A stretch of DNA of 64,000 bases, from contig CP084576.1 of assembly GCA_020410825.1 (NCBI GenBank), forward strand, positions 124,001-188,000, read 5' to 3'. Below the pieces are notes generated by a model. The model was not told the origin of the DNA. It made no database searches and saw only the letters and a program-made list of their open reading frames with translations. How positions within the stretch are numbered: the stretch's first letter is position 1; the number at the start of each line of letters is the position of its first letter. Shown here one piece after another: positions 19,059 to 27,468 of the stretch. A program made the position numbers and the translations under genes. This DNA is from Candidatus Megaera endosymbiont of Mesostigma viride. GTDB taxonomy: Bacteria; Pseudomonadota; Alphaproteobacteria; Rickettsiales; Rickettsiaceae.

Positions 19059-19545
19059 GTGCGCCACGAAGCGTAAGTAAACTAGCTGAGGAAGGAGCAG
19101 CCATAGAAGTGTTGACCTAGCACACTATGTATTGAGTCTTGGACTGTTTTTGGTAACAAAATCAGTTAAGCGTAGACAGAAATATTACAGGCCGTAAGCT
19201 GAAAAGCTGAAGTTATTGAGCCTCGTTAACTTTAATTTATAAGATCGCAGACTGAGTGGAAAATCAGGAATGCAACATCACAAGCAACATAAACAGGCAG
19301 TTGTAGGTGGGATCTTCGGGGTCTAAGAGCATGGCATGTAATAAAAGTTTATTTATGAACGTGGGAGATCCTATACTTTCTGCTTGAAAGAGCAGTATTA
19401 GCTGACAAGTGTAACAGCAAGGAAGCTGAAAAGAAATATAGGAAGTCAGATCGGGTATAATACCAACGAAGTCGAGTAATGTCGATGGAGGGAAGGCCCG
19501 TGGGTAGAGTCGATCTCTTTAGGGAAAGGTTATGATAACAACTTA
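19059..19545 (+). ncRNA. Group II intron, 5' half (domains I-III), lacking its reverse transcriptase
   Basis: The segment begins GTGCG, the consensus 5' end of group II introns, directly after coding DNA. Further on it carries GAACGTGGGAGATCCTAT, AGCAAGGAAGCTGAAAAG, GGAAGTCAGATCGGGTA and GTCGATGGAGGGAAGG. These stretches typify intron RNA just upstream of the intron-encoded protein. No reverse transcriptase frame or domain V/VI follows, so it is a truncated, inactive copy. Confidence 0.7.
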
Positions 19546-19599
19546 GGACTCATGGGTATTCAATAAAAGGGAAGAGATGCTATGGAATACATTATTGGC

Positions 19600-19975
19600 A
19601 TCCATTCAAGAGGACAAATGTTATAGGTGCATTAATGGAAAAATCTCTACTAAAGGTATCAATTTTTAACTGTAATATTAATGGGGCTGTTTTTTTATTG
19701 TTGGGTAGAACAGGATTTAATACCTAAACTGCCAGCTGATTCAGTTGTTATCATGGACAACGCAGCTTTCCATAGAAATGAGGATTTAAAAACCATAATA
19801 GAGAAGGCAGAGCATAAAGTAGAGTATTTGCTACCTTACTCTCCTGACATAAATCCTATTGAGCCGAAATAGTTTCAAGCTAAATCCAGGAGAAGGAAAT
19901 ATAATTGTGATATAGATACGCTATTTGAAAAGTATATGGTGTAATACATTTATAGTGGTTTAGCTATAAAGGTAA
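19600..19975 (+). pseudogene. IS630-family transposase fragment
   Basis: The frame shows WVEQDLIPKLPADSVVIMDN, then AAFHRN and LLPYSPDINPIEPK, the DDE_3 core of IS630 transposases with the D of MDN and E of NPIE. Upstream, ERTNVIGALMEKSLL can be read in another frame, so at least one shift has occurred. The N-terminal half is absent. Confidence 0.75.
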
Positions 19976-20380
19976 AAGATCTATTTTTGCTAGCCGTGTG
20001 ATAAGGCTCTGTCTTTTTTAAGTAAATTCCAAAATAGGCACTTAAATTCTACTCTCAGATTTTAAAAAATGGGCCATAGTTTTTCTCCAATTTTAAATAA
20101 GCATGCTCCGTCTTCGCGTAATATAGTCTATTGTCAAGTACAAAGTCTTAAAAACAGAATCATCGCTAGGAAAAACTCACTTATTAATGTACCCATAATT
20201 GATCGGTATAAATGCTGCTGAAAATCACATTTTCATTACAACCTGCAATGATCTGATTTTTTTCACCTCTTATAAAAAATGCAAAAGGACAAGCTTTACC
20301 AAATTCGGGGGGTTCTTAATTAATTTTTTGTATCAGAAAATCAATGTCTGCACTTGTAGGTGTGGATGTGTATTGAATAT
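19976..20380. other. Gap without supported genes
   Basis: A short open frame at 20199-20384 has no recognisable domain and is probably chance. Nothing else seen. Confidence 0.5.
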
Positions 20381-22180
20381 TTAATGAAGATTTTTGACTT
20401 GATCATCTATTTTTTTATCACCCAAGAAACCGCCAACTTGTGCATCCCATAGGTTTTTATACACTCCCCCTCTGGCAAGTAAATCAGTGTGAGTACCGTC
20501 TTCTACAATTTTGCCTTTTTCAAAGACCAGTATGCGATCCATATGTAGCAAGGTTGATAAACGATGTGCGATGACGATTGTGGTCTTGTTTTGTATCAAC
20601 TTCCACAAAGATTCTTGAATCAAGTTTTCTGTAACAGAATCAAGCTGGCTTGTTGCTTCATCCAAAATAAGAATTGGCGCGTTTTTTAAAATAGCGCGAG
20701 CAATAGCGATTCGTTGACGTTGTCCACCAGAGAGTTTTACACCTCGTTCTCCAACTAGCGAGTCATAGCCTTGCTGTAGCTTCTCTATAAATTCATGAGC
20801 ATGAGCTTTTTTAGCTGCTTCAATAACTTCCTCATCGGTTGTATCAATACGTCCATAACGAATATTTTCCATCAAGCTTCGATGGAACAATGATGGATCT
20901 TGGGGAATCATGGCAATCTTTTCTCTCAAACTATGCTGAGTTACATCCCTAATATCCTGACCATCAATCAGGATGGCACCATCTGTCACGTCATAAAGAC
21001 GGAGTATCAAATTGACGAACGTTGATTTTCCACCGCCTGAATAGCCAACGAGCCCAACTTTCTGACCAGCCTGAATCTCGATGGATTTATTCTGGAAAAG
21101 TGGTTCGGTGCTTTTGTAATGGAATTTGACTTGATTAAAAGTTATTTGGCCTTGTGCACAATTTAAGTTTATGGCGTTTGGTTTGTCTTGGATTTCTATC
21201 GATACAATCAAAGAAATAAGACTCTGTTTACATTTTCCTGCTGCTTTGTTAAAATAATCAACTTCGCCCATTAGAAACCAAGTCATGTGTCCAGTTTCCA
21301 TAGATAAGCCTAAAATAAGAGCAAAATCTCCAATTGTAACTAAACCCTTGCCATACAAATGGAGTAGAAAAAAAGCTGAAAAAGCCATCATGATGGCAAT
21401 AAGACTACCTTGAATGCAATAAAGCATAATAGAGTAAATATTTAACGAATAATAGGCGTTACGCTGCTTCTCAAAGAATGGTATCATCCTTAAATTTTCA
21501 TAGATCTTGTGTCCAAAAATTCTTATATTTGAATGATTCGATAGTGAATCAACTAATTCGCCAACCACTACAGTTTCTTCTTCAGCTAATTTATCAGCCA
21601 GAAAAACGATTTTTCTGGACATGGAGATGCTGAATGTAGCGAAAATTATAAACCATGTGATCAATATAATACAGAAAATTGAATTGACATAATAAGAGGC
21701 AGCAAATGCCGCAAGCAACAACGAAGCGCCTCGCAGAAAATTAGTTAATTTAAAAGTTATAATATCAACAATGCTGTCAGATAAATTAGTAATCTGCTTA
21801 GAAATTTTTCCAGATAAACTATTTTGATAAAAGCCATGAGAGTGAGATAAGGTATAATCCAGCATCACGGAAATAATTTTGTTTTGTATTATGGGTACAT
21901 ATTTAGCCCAAATGTAATTAATGCCTCGCCATGTAAAATTATCAAAAACGATAAAATTTATAACGATTAAACTTGCTGGTAAGGCCAATATCGATACATC
22001 TCCGTCATTAACGCTTGGTAATAAATCTATCAATTGCTTGATTGATATGCTATTAAAAGGTCCCCAAAATCCAGCAATGATTGATAAAAATATCACCACA
22101 AATACGATACTTTTATGCTCTTTCAAAAAATACCATATAAATGGAAAAAGTGTTTTTGGTAATTTTGTATCCTCGATCAT
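20381..22180 (-). CDS. ABC exporter half-transporter (MsbA/multidrug type)
   Basis: Fused membrane-ATPase ABC exporter of 599 residues. About six membrane segments fill the first 320 residues. The nucleotide-binding domain carries GYSGGGKST (Walker A), LSGGQRQRIAIARAIL (signature), ILILDEATSQLD (Walker B) and IVIAHR (H-loop). It likely works as a homodimer exporting a hydrophobic compound across the inner membrane. The ATG start is preferred over a TTG five codons upstream. It is the only full-length gene between 14 and 25 kb, and its intact frame among debris suggests selection. Export of the NRPS product is possible but unproven. Confidence 0.9.
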   Translation of the reverse strand: MIEDTKLPKTLFPFIWYFLKEHKSIVFVVIFLSIIAGFWGPFNSISIKQLIDLLPSVNDGDVSILALPASLIVINFIVFDNFTWRGINYIWAKYVPIIQNKIISVMLDYTLSHSHGFYQNSLSGKISKQITNLSDSIVDIITFKLTNFLRGASLLLAAFAASYYVNSIFCIILITWFIIFATFSISMSRKIVFLADKLAEEETVVVGELVDSLSNHSNIRIFGHKIYENLRMIPFFEKQRNAYYSLNIYSIMLYCIQGSLIAIMMAFSAFFLLHLYGKGLVTIGDFALILGLSMETGHMTWFLMGEVDYFNKAAGKCKQSLISLIVSIEIQDKPNAINLNCAQGQITFNQVKFHYKSTEPLFQNKSIEIQAGQKVGLVGYSGGGKSTFVNLILRLYDVTDGAILIDGQDIRDVTQHSLREKIAMIPQDPSLFHRSLMENIRYGRIDTTDEEVIEAAKKAHAHEFIEKLQQGYDSLVGERGVKLSGGQRQRIAIARAILKNAPILILDEATSQLDSVTENLIQESLWKLIQNKTTIVIAHRLSTLLHMDRILVFEKGKIVEDGTHTDLLARGGVYKNLWDAQVGGFLGDKKIDDQVKNLH

Positions 22181-22285
22181 TTTCTTCAATCCCAAAAATT
22201 ATTTTCTCACTGCTTGTGCACAGCTTTATCTTGACATAATTTGGTGTTTTATGCAAATACGTTCTATACACAGATAGTATGTTTT

Positions 22286-22715
22286 GTGCGCGCGCCAAGA
22301 TACGGGCATTAGTCTTATAGGTGAAAGTCCTATTATGTAAGGAGTAGCTAGCTCCACCATGTAGCGAGTCTTGCGTTGAGATGGCTAACCTACTTGACAA
22401 AGCGTAGATAGCGAAGTCAAACGATAAGTGCGGTATAGCCTTGAAAGTGTATTGGTAGTGGAAGCTGATATTGTACACAAGATAGCAAGCAATAGAGGAC
22501 TGGAGGTTAAACTAGCGAAAATCCAATAGTCTTCAATCACCGGGGTCTCAGGCGTTGGCGAGTTTACAAAGATTAATGACACAACTTGGGAAGTCCTTAT
22601 AACTCTTATCTAACAAGTAAGTATTCAAAGTACAAGTGCCGAAACATAAGGCTTTGAAGATGGTGTAAGGATGGCTTAGTCAGCCGTAGTAGCGATGAAG
22701 CTCCGTAATTGTCAT
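22286..22715 (+). ncRNA. Second group II intron, 5' half, interrupted by an IS21 element
   Basis: Begins GTGCGCGCGCCAAGATACGG and continues with AGGTGAAAGTCCTA, CTTGCGTTGAGATGGCTAAC and GGCTTAGTCAGCCGTAGTAG, then CGATGAAGCTCCGTAAT. This is the layout of domain I and the region just before the intron-encoded protein in another group II intron class. The IS21-family element interrupts it. It is unlike the intron at 19059, so two separate intron invasions occurred. Confidence 0.7.
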
Positions 22716-22775
22716 TGTCAACTAAAAAGGGACCACTTATTTGCACCAAAAAGGGACCACTTATCTCAAAAATTT

Positions 22776-23519
22776 TTAGCTCACGGCAACCTCACTTTTT
22801 TGATTCTTAGTCCTATAACTTGGTCCGGTAATTTTAATCACTTTTCCATGATGTTTTAACCTATCCGTAATAGCTTTAGTTAATTCTTCATCTTCAAAAA
22901 TATGATTCCAATTCTCATAATCCTTATTAGTAGTAATAATTATTGAGTTATTCTCATATCTTTTAGATACAACATTAAAAAAATCATCTACTGAATATTT
23001 TGGTAAGGTTTTAAAACCCAATTCATCTAATATTAATAGATCATAACTAACAAGCTGTTGTAATTTTTTATGGTAGGAATTATCAGCTCTTGCTATATGT
23101 AAATTATATAGCATGTCAGATACCGTGGTAAAAAATACTTTATATTCCTTACTTAATGCCTTTAATGCTATACCAATTGATAAATGGGTTTTACCTGTGC
23201 CGGAATCTCCAATTAAAATTAGATTATGTTTGTCCCTGATAAACTGACAGCTAGCTGCATCATTAATTTCTTTCTCATCAATACTTTTCTGAAAGTTAAA
23301 ATTAAAATCTTCCAGCTTCTTGTTCGCCGGTAATTTTGCTGCACTATAACGCCTCTTATAGTTATTATCACGTCTGTTATCCAGTTCATCCTCACATAAC
23401 AGTTCCAAAAATTCTTCATATGGTAATTTTTTACTTCTAGCATATGATAAACGGTCTTCCAATGTTAATGCCATGCCGGAAAGTTTGAAGTCCCTAAGCC
23501 TTTTATATAATTCCTGCAT
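22776..23519 (-). CDS. istB: IS21-family helper ATPase IstB (second element)
   Basis: DnaC-like AAA+ ATPase of 247 residues with Walker A GDSGTGKTH, Walker B LLILDELGFK and ITTNKDYENWNHIF, ending ITGPSYRTKNQK. The start with GGAGGTGAAG just upstream is preferred to the longer frame. It differs clearly from the istB at 8560, so two unrelated IS21 lineages coexist. Confidence 0.92.
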   Translation of the reverse strand: MQELYKRLRDFKLSGMALTLEDRLSYARSKKLPYEEFLELLCEDELDNRRDNNYKRRYSAAKLPANKKLEDFNFNFQKSIDEKEINDAASCQFIRDKHNLILIGDSGTGKTHLSIGIALKALSKEYKVFFTTVSDMLYNLHIARADNSYHKKLQQLVSYDLLILDELGFKTLPKYSVDDFFNVVSKRYENNSIIITTNKDYENWNHIFEDEELTKAITDRLKHHGKVIKITGPSYRTKNQKSEVAVS

Positions 23520-24917
23520 CTTCACCTCCAAACAAAGGTAAATCATAACAATTATTTTTTATGATCTCTTTTATTTTACTATAATTCCCAATTCCATAGT
23601 GCAAAGCTCTCATACAAGCTTTATTTACTATTTCATTACCGTATAGCTTTTTCAGATGTAATATTCCTTTGACGGTCCTTGGCCAATCTTTACTTTTTCC
23701 TCGATCCCGGATGAATGATAACATTTTATCCCCATATTCCCCTATTTCTTGCATCTCTATAACACATTTATTTTGGTATTCTGGAGATTCAGGATAATAT
23801 AATTTGTACTCAGGCCAGTGCGATCTGTTAGTTATAAATGATCCTTTCCCATTCGATCTATTATGCATAGCAACCATTTGGCCCTGAGCATAAATTCTGA
23901 CTATTTCACTTCCCAAGGAAACTCCTACTTCTGTGCCGGCATATTTTGATGGTACAGAATAATAATTTTTATCTAAGCTTATATGACAGTCTTTAGCTAC
24001 TTTCCTTTTGTGCCATGATGATAAATCAAAACCAGCTTCAGGTAATTTTGTTAAAGCTGTAATTTCCTCGTTGCTAAAAAGTTCTTCTGGTTTTTTCTTA
24101 GTAGTACCATGAATACGATTGTTACTCTTTCTATTCCAGATTCCCAAGGCTTCAACCATTTCTTTATTACTGCTAAATTTTCTACCAGCAAAGAAGTTAT
24201 TGGTTACATACTTTATGCCATTCTCTACCTTACCTTTCTCCTGCGGTTTACGAACTCTACAGGGAGCCGGTAAAAAATTATAATGATCTGCAAATCTTTT
24301 GTATTGTTCCTGGTATATTGGTTCATAAAAATTAGCAATAATTATCGCTGACTTTAAATTATCCAGCTTTATTACTTTTGGTACTCCCTGAAAATACTTA
24401 AAAGCATTAATATTACACTGGATCCACGTATTAACCTTTTGATCAAACACAATTTCATAATAATCCTTACGACTATAGCTAAGACGCATATTAAATATAT
24501 ATGCTTTTCTTAATTTCCCTTCAGGATCATATCTTCTACCAATATCGCCGAAGTCTACTTGAGCTTCTTCACCGGGTAGAGTATTAAATCTGATACATAT
24601 GGAATTGTGTAGTTTTATCTTTCTAAGGTATCGGGTAAGACTGGAATAGCTTCCAAAAAAACCTAAGCCTTGAAGTTCTTCATGGATCCTGACAAAACTC
24701 AGGTCTTTTTCCAACAGCTTTATAGCGTCTTCGTGCCATTTAAAGACTTGTGATTCCTTTTGCTTTTGTGTTGGGGATTCTATCCCTGCAGAATTATATT
24801 TATATACAATTCTTCTTATTGTTTGTGGTCTTGCTCAGTTAATTTTGCTATTTCCCTCTGGCTCTTACCTTGCTTATATAATGTTAATATAGTTGTATAC
24901 ATAGGAACTCCTATCAT
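23503..24917 (-). pseudogene. istA: IS21-family transposase IstA with a single-base frameshift
   Basis: The long frame (23503-24714) holds the integrase core: GEEAQVDFGDIG, IKLDNLKSA, PQEKGKVENGIKYV. The N-terminus reads MIGVPMYTTILTLYKQGKSQ and REIAKLTEQDHK from the ATG at 24917. It then meets a stop near 24821. Restoring one A in the short A run there rejoins the helix-turn-helix to TIRRIVYKYNS and the rest of the protein. It is a probable one-base deletion; programmed frameshifting or a base-call error are alternatives. Confidence 0.8.
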
Positions 24918-25040
24918 TTTTTAGCCCTCATTAAAAAATAAAGGCTAGTTTGCACTAAATTTGAACTGTTATGTTCACCTTTTTACCCGGTCCCTTTTTA
25001 GTGCAATTTTCTGGTCCCTTTTATCTTAGCACTGACAATC

Positions 25041-26029
25041 ATGGAAGCCATCAGGTATGCTAAAGATCATAAAGAAATAATAGCAGTAATTACCGATAAA
25101 GTTGATCGCTTACAAAGACCAGAGAATGGGGACTGACTAATTCAAGAGGCAATCAGGGTTATTTATGCCGTTCTCATATCCATTCAATACTGACTAATCC
25201 ATTCTATTATGGAGTAATGCATTACCGAAAAGGTAAAAAGTTGTATCCACATATTTATCAAACGATAATCTCAAAAGATCTTTTTGATGATTGTACGGCA
25301 GTGCTTAAAGGCTGGAATAAAAAACCATTTAAATGGGGAGAAAAAGATTATATATTTAGGGGGATAATAACTTGTGCAGTTACAGGCAGGTTAGTATCAT
25401 CAGAAACCAAGAAAAGGAAGCGTGCCGACGGTTCAGATTATGAGATAACTTACCTTGGTGCATGGAGCCCTGAAAACCCAAATAAGAAGGTATTTATGAA
25501 CGAAGAAATATTATTGAAAGAAGTTGAACAGATTTTTAAGTCGATGTACTTAGAGCCTGAGATGCTGGAAAAGGTTATAGGATATGTAAAAAGTTCGGCG
25601 GTAAACGAAAGAGATTATTATAAGACTCGTATATTAGAGCTGAATAAGGAGCTAAACAACGTAAAAAGCAAACTTGACAAATTAATGGACTTTTACTTGG
25701 AGGATAAGCTTAGTGAAGCCGAATATGATGAGAAGAGGGGACAATTAATTATTACCCGTGACAAGATCATAAGGGAATTGGAAGTCAATAATAATGCAGA
25801 CGATAATTTTAATGAAAGAATGATTGATGTACTTCAAATAGCTGCAAATGCTCATAAAGTTTTTCTTCTGTCGACAAATGAGAAAAAAAGAAGATTAATA
25901 AATTTAGTCTTATCGACAGTAAAATTGAACGGCCGTAAGCTAGAGTATACCTTGCGTTCACCGTTTGATATGTTTGTAAAATTACCTGAAAATGAAGAAT
26001 GGCGCGCCCTAGAGGATTCGAACCTCTGA
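25041..26029 (+). pseudogene. Large serine recombinase remnant ending inside tRNA-Arg
   Basis: The first piece reads EAIRYAKDHKEIIAVITDKV followed by DRLQR, from the catalytic domain. After a gap the frame resumes with SRGNQGYLCRSHIHSIL, the recombinase domain, a zinc-ribbon-like region (FRGIITCAVTGRLVS), a coiled coil near 25620-25800 and KLNGRKLEYTLRSPFDMFVK. The left part is cut by the IS21 element. The last codons (W-R-A-L-E-D-S-N-L) are encoded by the 3' end of the tRNA gene on the opposite strand, as seen when such elements integrate at tRNA genes. The 270-codon open part starting at 25217 could still be translated, but without a catalytic domain. Confidence 0.83.
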
Positions 26030-26076
26030 CCTACGGATTAGAAATCCGTTGCTCTATCCAGCTGAGCTAAGGGCGC
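26000..26076 (-). tRNA. tRNA-Arg (anticodon UCU)
   Basis: The minus strand folds as a complete cloverleaf: acceptor GCGCCCT/AGGGCGC, D-arm AGCTCAGCTGGATAGAGC, and anticodon stem ACGGA/TCCGT with loop TTTCTAA giving UCU. The T-arm has GGTTCGAATCC. Discriminator G is followed by an encoded CCA. It is the boundary between accessory and conserved DNA. Confidence 0.96.
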
Positions 26077-26151
26077 TTCTTAGGGTAAAATAAAAAAGAT
26101 ACGAGTCTTATACCAGTAATTAATTAAAACTTCAAGTATTTATAGTGCACA

Positions 26152-27447
26152 TTAAGTCGGATTATCCAAGCTGAATAATTGTTTATTATCATCGTAGGAA
26201 AATAGTTCAGCATACCTACCAGCTACTATTATCGCTTTTAAAGCTGTGGAGGCTTCGCTAGCTGATAATTGGTCTTCTAGGTGGGTTAAGAAACGGGATT
26301 TAGGTGCTTTGTTGTCTGCTCTGCCATTTAAGACATTAACTATATATGACGCAAGGGGCACGTTTTTCAGTAGTTGTTCGGCAAAGATTCGTTTCCGTTC
26401 TTCCAATTCTGTAGTTGCAAAAAGTTTTCCAGTTTTTGTTAGTTTGATGTTACCCTCGTTAACTGTTGCAAATTTAAGTATAGATAGAGCTTCAGAAATA
26501 TGAATTACGTCAAATGTTTTAATCTGTAAAGCTTTAACGAGATCTGCTAGATCACCTGAGCCGTTATAAGGAGGTGCAGCAAGGGTTCCTGTTAGAGCCG
26601 CAAGTTGATTCGGAGAGGTATAGATCAGATTTTGAGTTATATCATGTTCGTGTATTTTCTTGGCTTTATCTTCAAAAATTTGTTTACCGGCTTCTGACAT
26701 TTTAGTATAGATTTGGTCAACTAATTCTTGAAATTCTGGAGTATGAGCATGCCTTGGTCTGCTTAAATTAATCTTTAATTCAGAGACTACCCGCCCTGGA
26801 TTTGAAGCTAAAATCAAAACCCGATCAGCCATCATCACTGCTTCTTCAATACTGTGCGTAACTATTATTACCGATTTTAGATTCGTTTTCTTAGCAACCC
26901 AAAGATCAAGAAAATCGTTTTTTAAGGTATCTGAAGTAAGTATATCGAGAGCAGAAAATGGTTCATCCATAAGCATTACCTGCGGTTCTACTACTAAAGC
27001 TCTAGCAAATCCTACTCTTTGTTTCATACCGCCCGATAGTTCTCTTGGCATGGCTGATTCAAATCCATCAAGACCTATTAAATCTATGGCTTCCAACGCT
27101 TTTTGGCGCCGCTCCATCCTTGGAATATCCATCGCCTCTAAACCGAGTTCTACATTTTCAAGAACAGTAAGCCAGGGAAACAGAGCAAAGCTCTGGAAAA
27201 TCATACTAATACCGAAAATTTTATCTGTTGCGTCATTATTGTATTTTACTTTCCCTCTGCTGGGTTTGACTAATCCTGCAATAACCCTTAGCAAGGTCGA
27301 CTTACCGCAACCGGATTTACCAAGTATTGCCAGTATTTCTCTTTCCTTAACATTAAAACTGATCTGATCTAATATTTTTTGGATATGGCCATCAGGTTTT
27401 GTAAAACTTTGGGTAATTGAGGAGAGTTCAATTAAATTATTATTCAT
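26152..27447 (-). CDS. NitT/TauT-type ABC transporter ATP-binding protein with C-terminal AAA-associated domain
   Basis: Cytoplasmic ATPase of 431 residues. The N-terminal 250 residues carry GKSGCGKST (Walker A), LSGGMKQRVGFARAL (signature), VMLMDEPFSALD (Walker B) and IVTHS (H-loop), closest to nitrate/sulfonate/taurine importers. The last 160 residues form the extra AAA-associated C-terminal domain found in a subset of these proteins. It follows the permease gene by 21 bases in one operon. No periplasmic binding protein is adjacent, so the substrate remains open. Confidence 0.92.
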   Translation of the reverse strand: MNNNLIELSSITQSFTKPDGHIQKILDQISFNVKEREILAILGKSGCGKSTLLRVIAGLVKPSRGKVKYNNDATDKIFGISMIFQSFALFPWLTVLENVELGLEAMDIPRMERRQKALEAIDLIGLDGFESAMPRELSGGMKQRVGFARALVVEPQVMLMDEPFSALDILTSDTLKNDFLDLWVAKKTNLKSVIIVTHSIEEAVMMADRVLILASNPGRVVSELKINLSRPRHAHTPEFQELVDQIYTKMSEAGKQIFEDKAKKIHEHDITQNLIYTSPNQLAALTGTLAAPPYNGSGDLADLVKALQIKTFDVIHISEALSILKFATVNEGNIKLTKTGKLFATTELEERKRIFAEQLLKNVPLASYIVNVLNGRADNKAPKSRFLTHLEDQLSASEASTALKAIIVAGRYAELFSYDDNKQLFSLDNPT

Positions 27448-27468
27448 AAATTCTGTACTTAAAACTGA

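Larger units (their letters stand above)
22716..25037 (-). mobile_element. Second IS21-family element, istA frameshifted
   Basis: Left end TGTCAACTAAAAAGGGACCA with tandem AAAGGGACCACTTAT repeats. The right end carries the inverse pattern (GGTCCCTTTT twice, then CACTGACA). istB and istA lie on the minus strand. Exact boundaries are uncertain by a few bases, since TGTCAT precedes the left end in both copies in the window. It interrupts a group II intron on the left and a serine recombinase gene on the right. Confidence 0.85.

Noticed and set aside
20199..20384. 61-codon frame before the ABC exporter
   Set aside because: No ribosome site, no family and cysteine-rich low-complexity end; likely chance.
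22196..22285. Possible promoter or small gene between the exporter and the intron
   Set aside because: No consistent -35/-10 pair or frame could be supported by eye.
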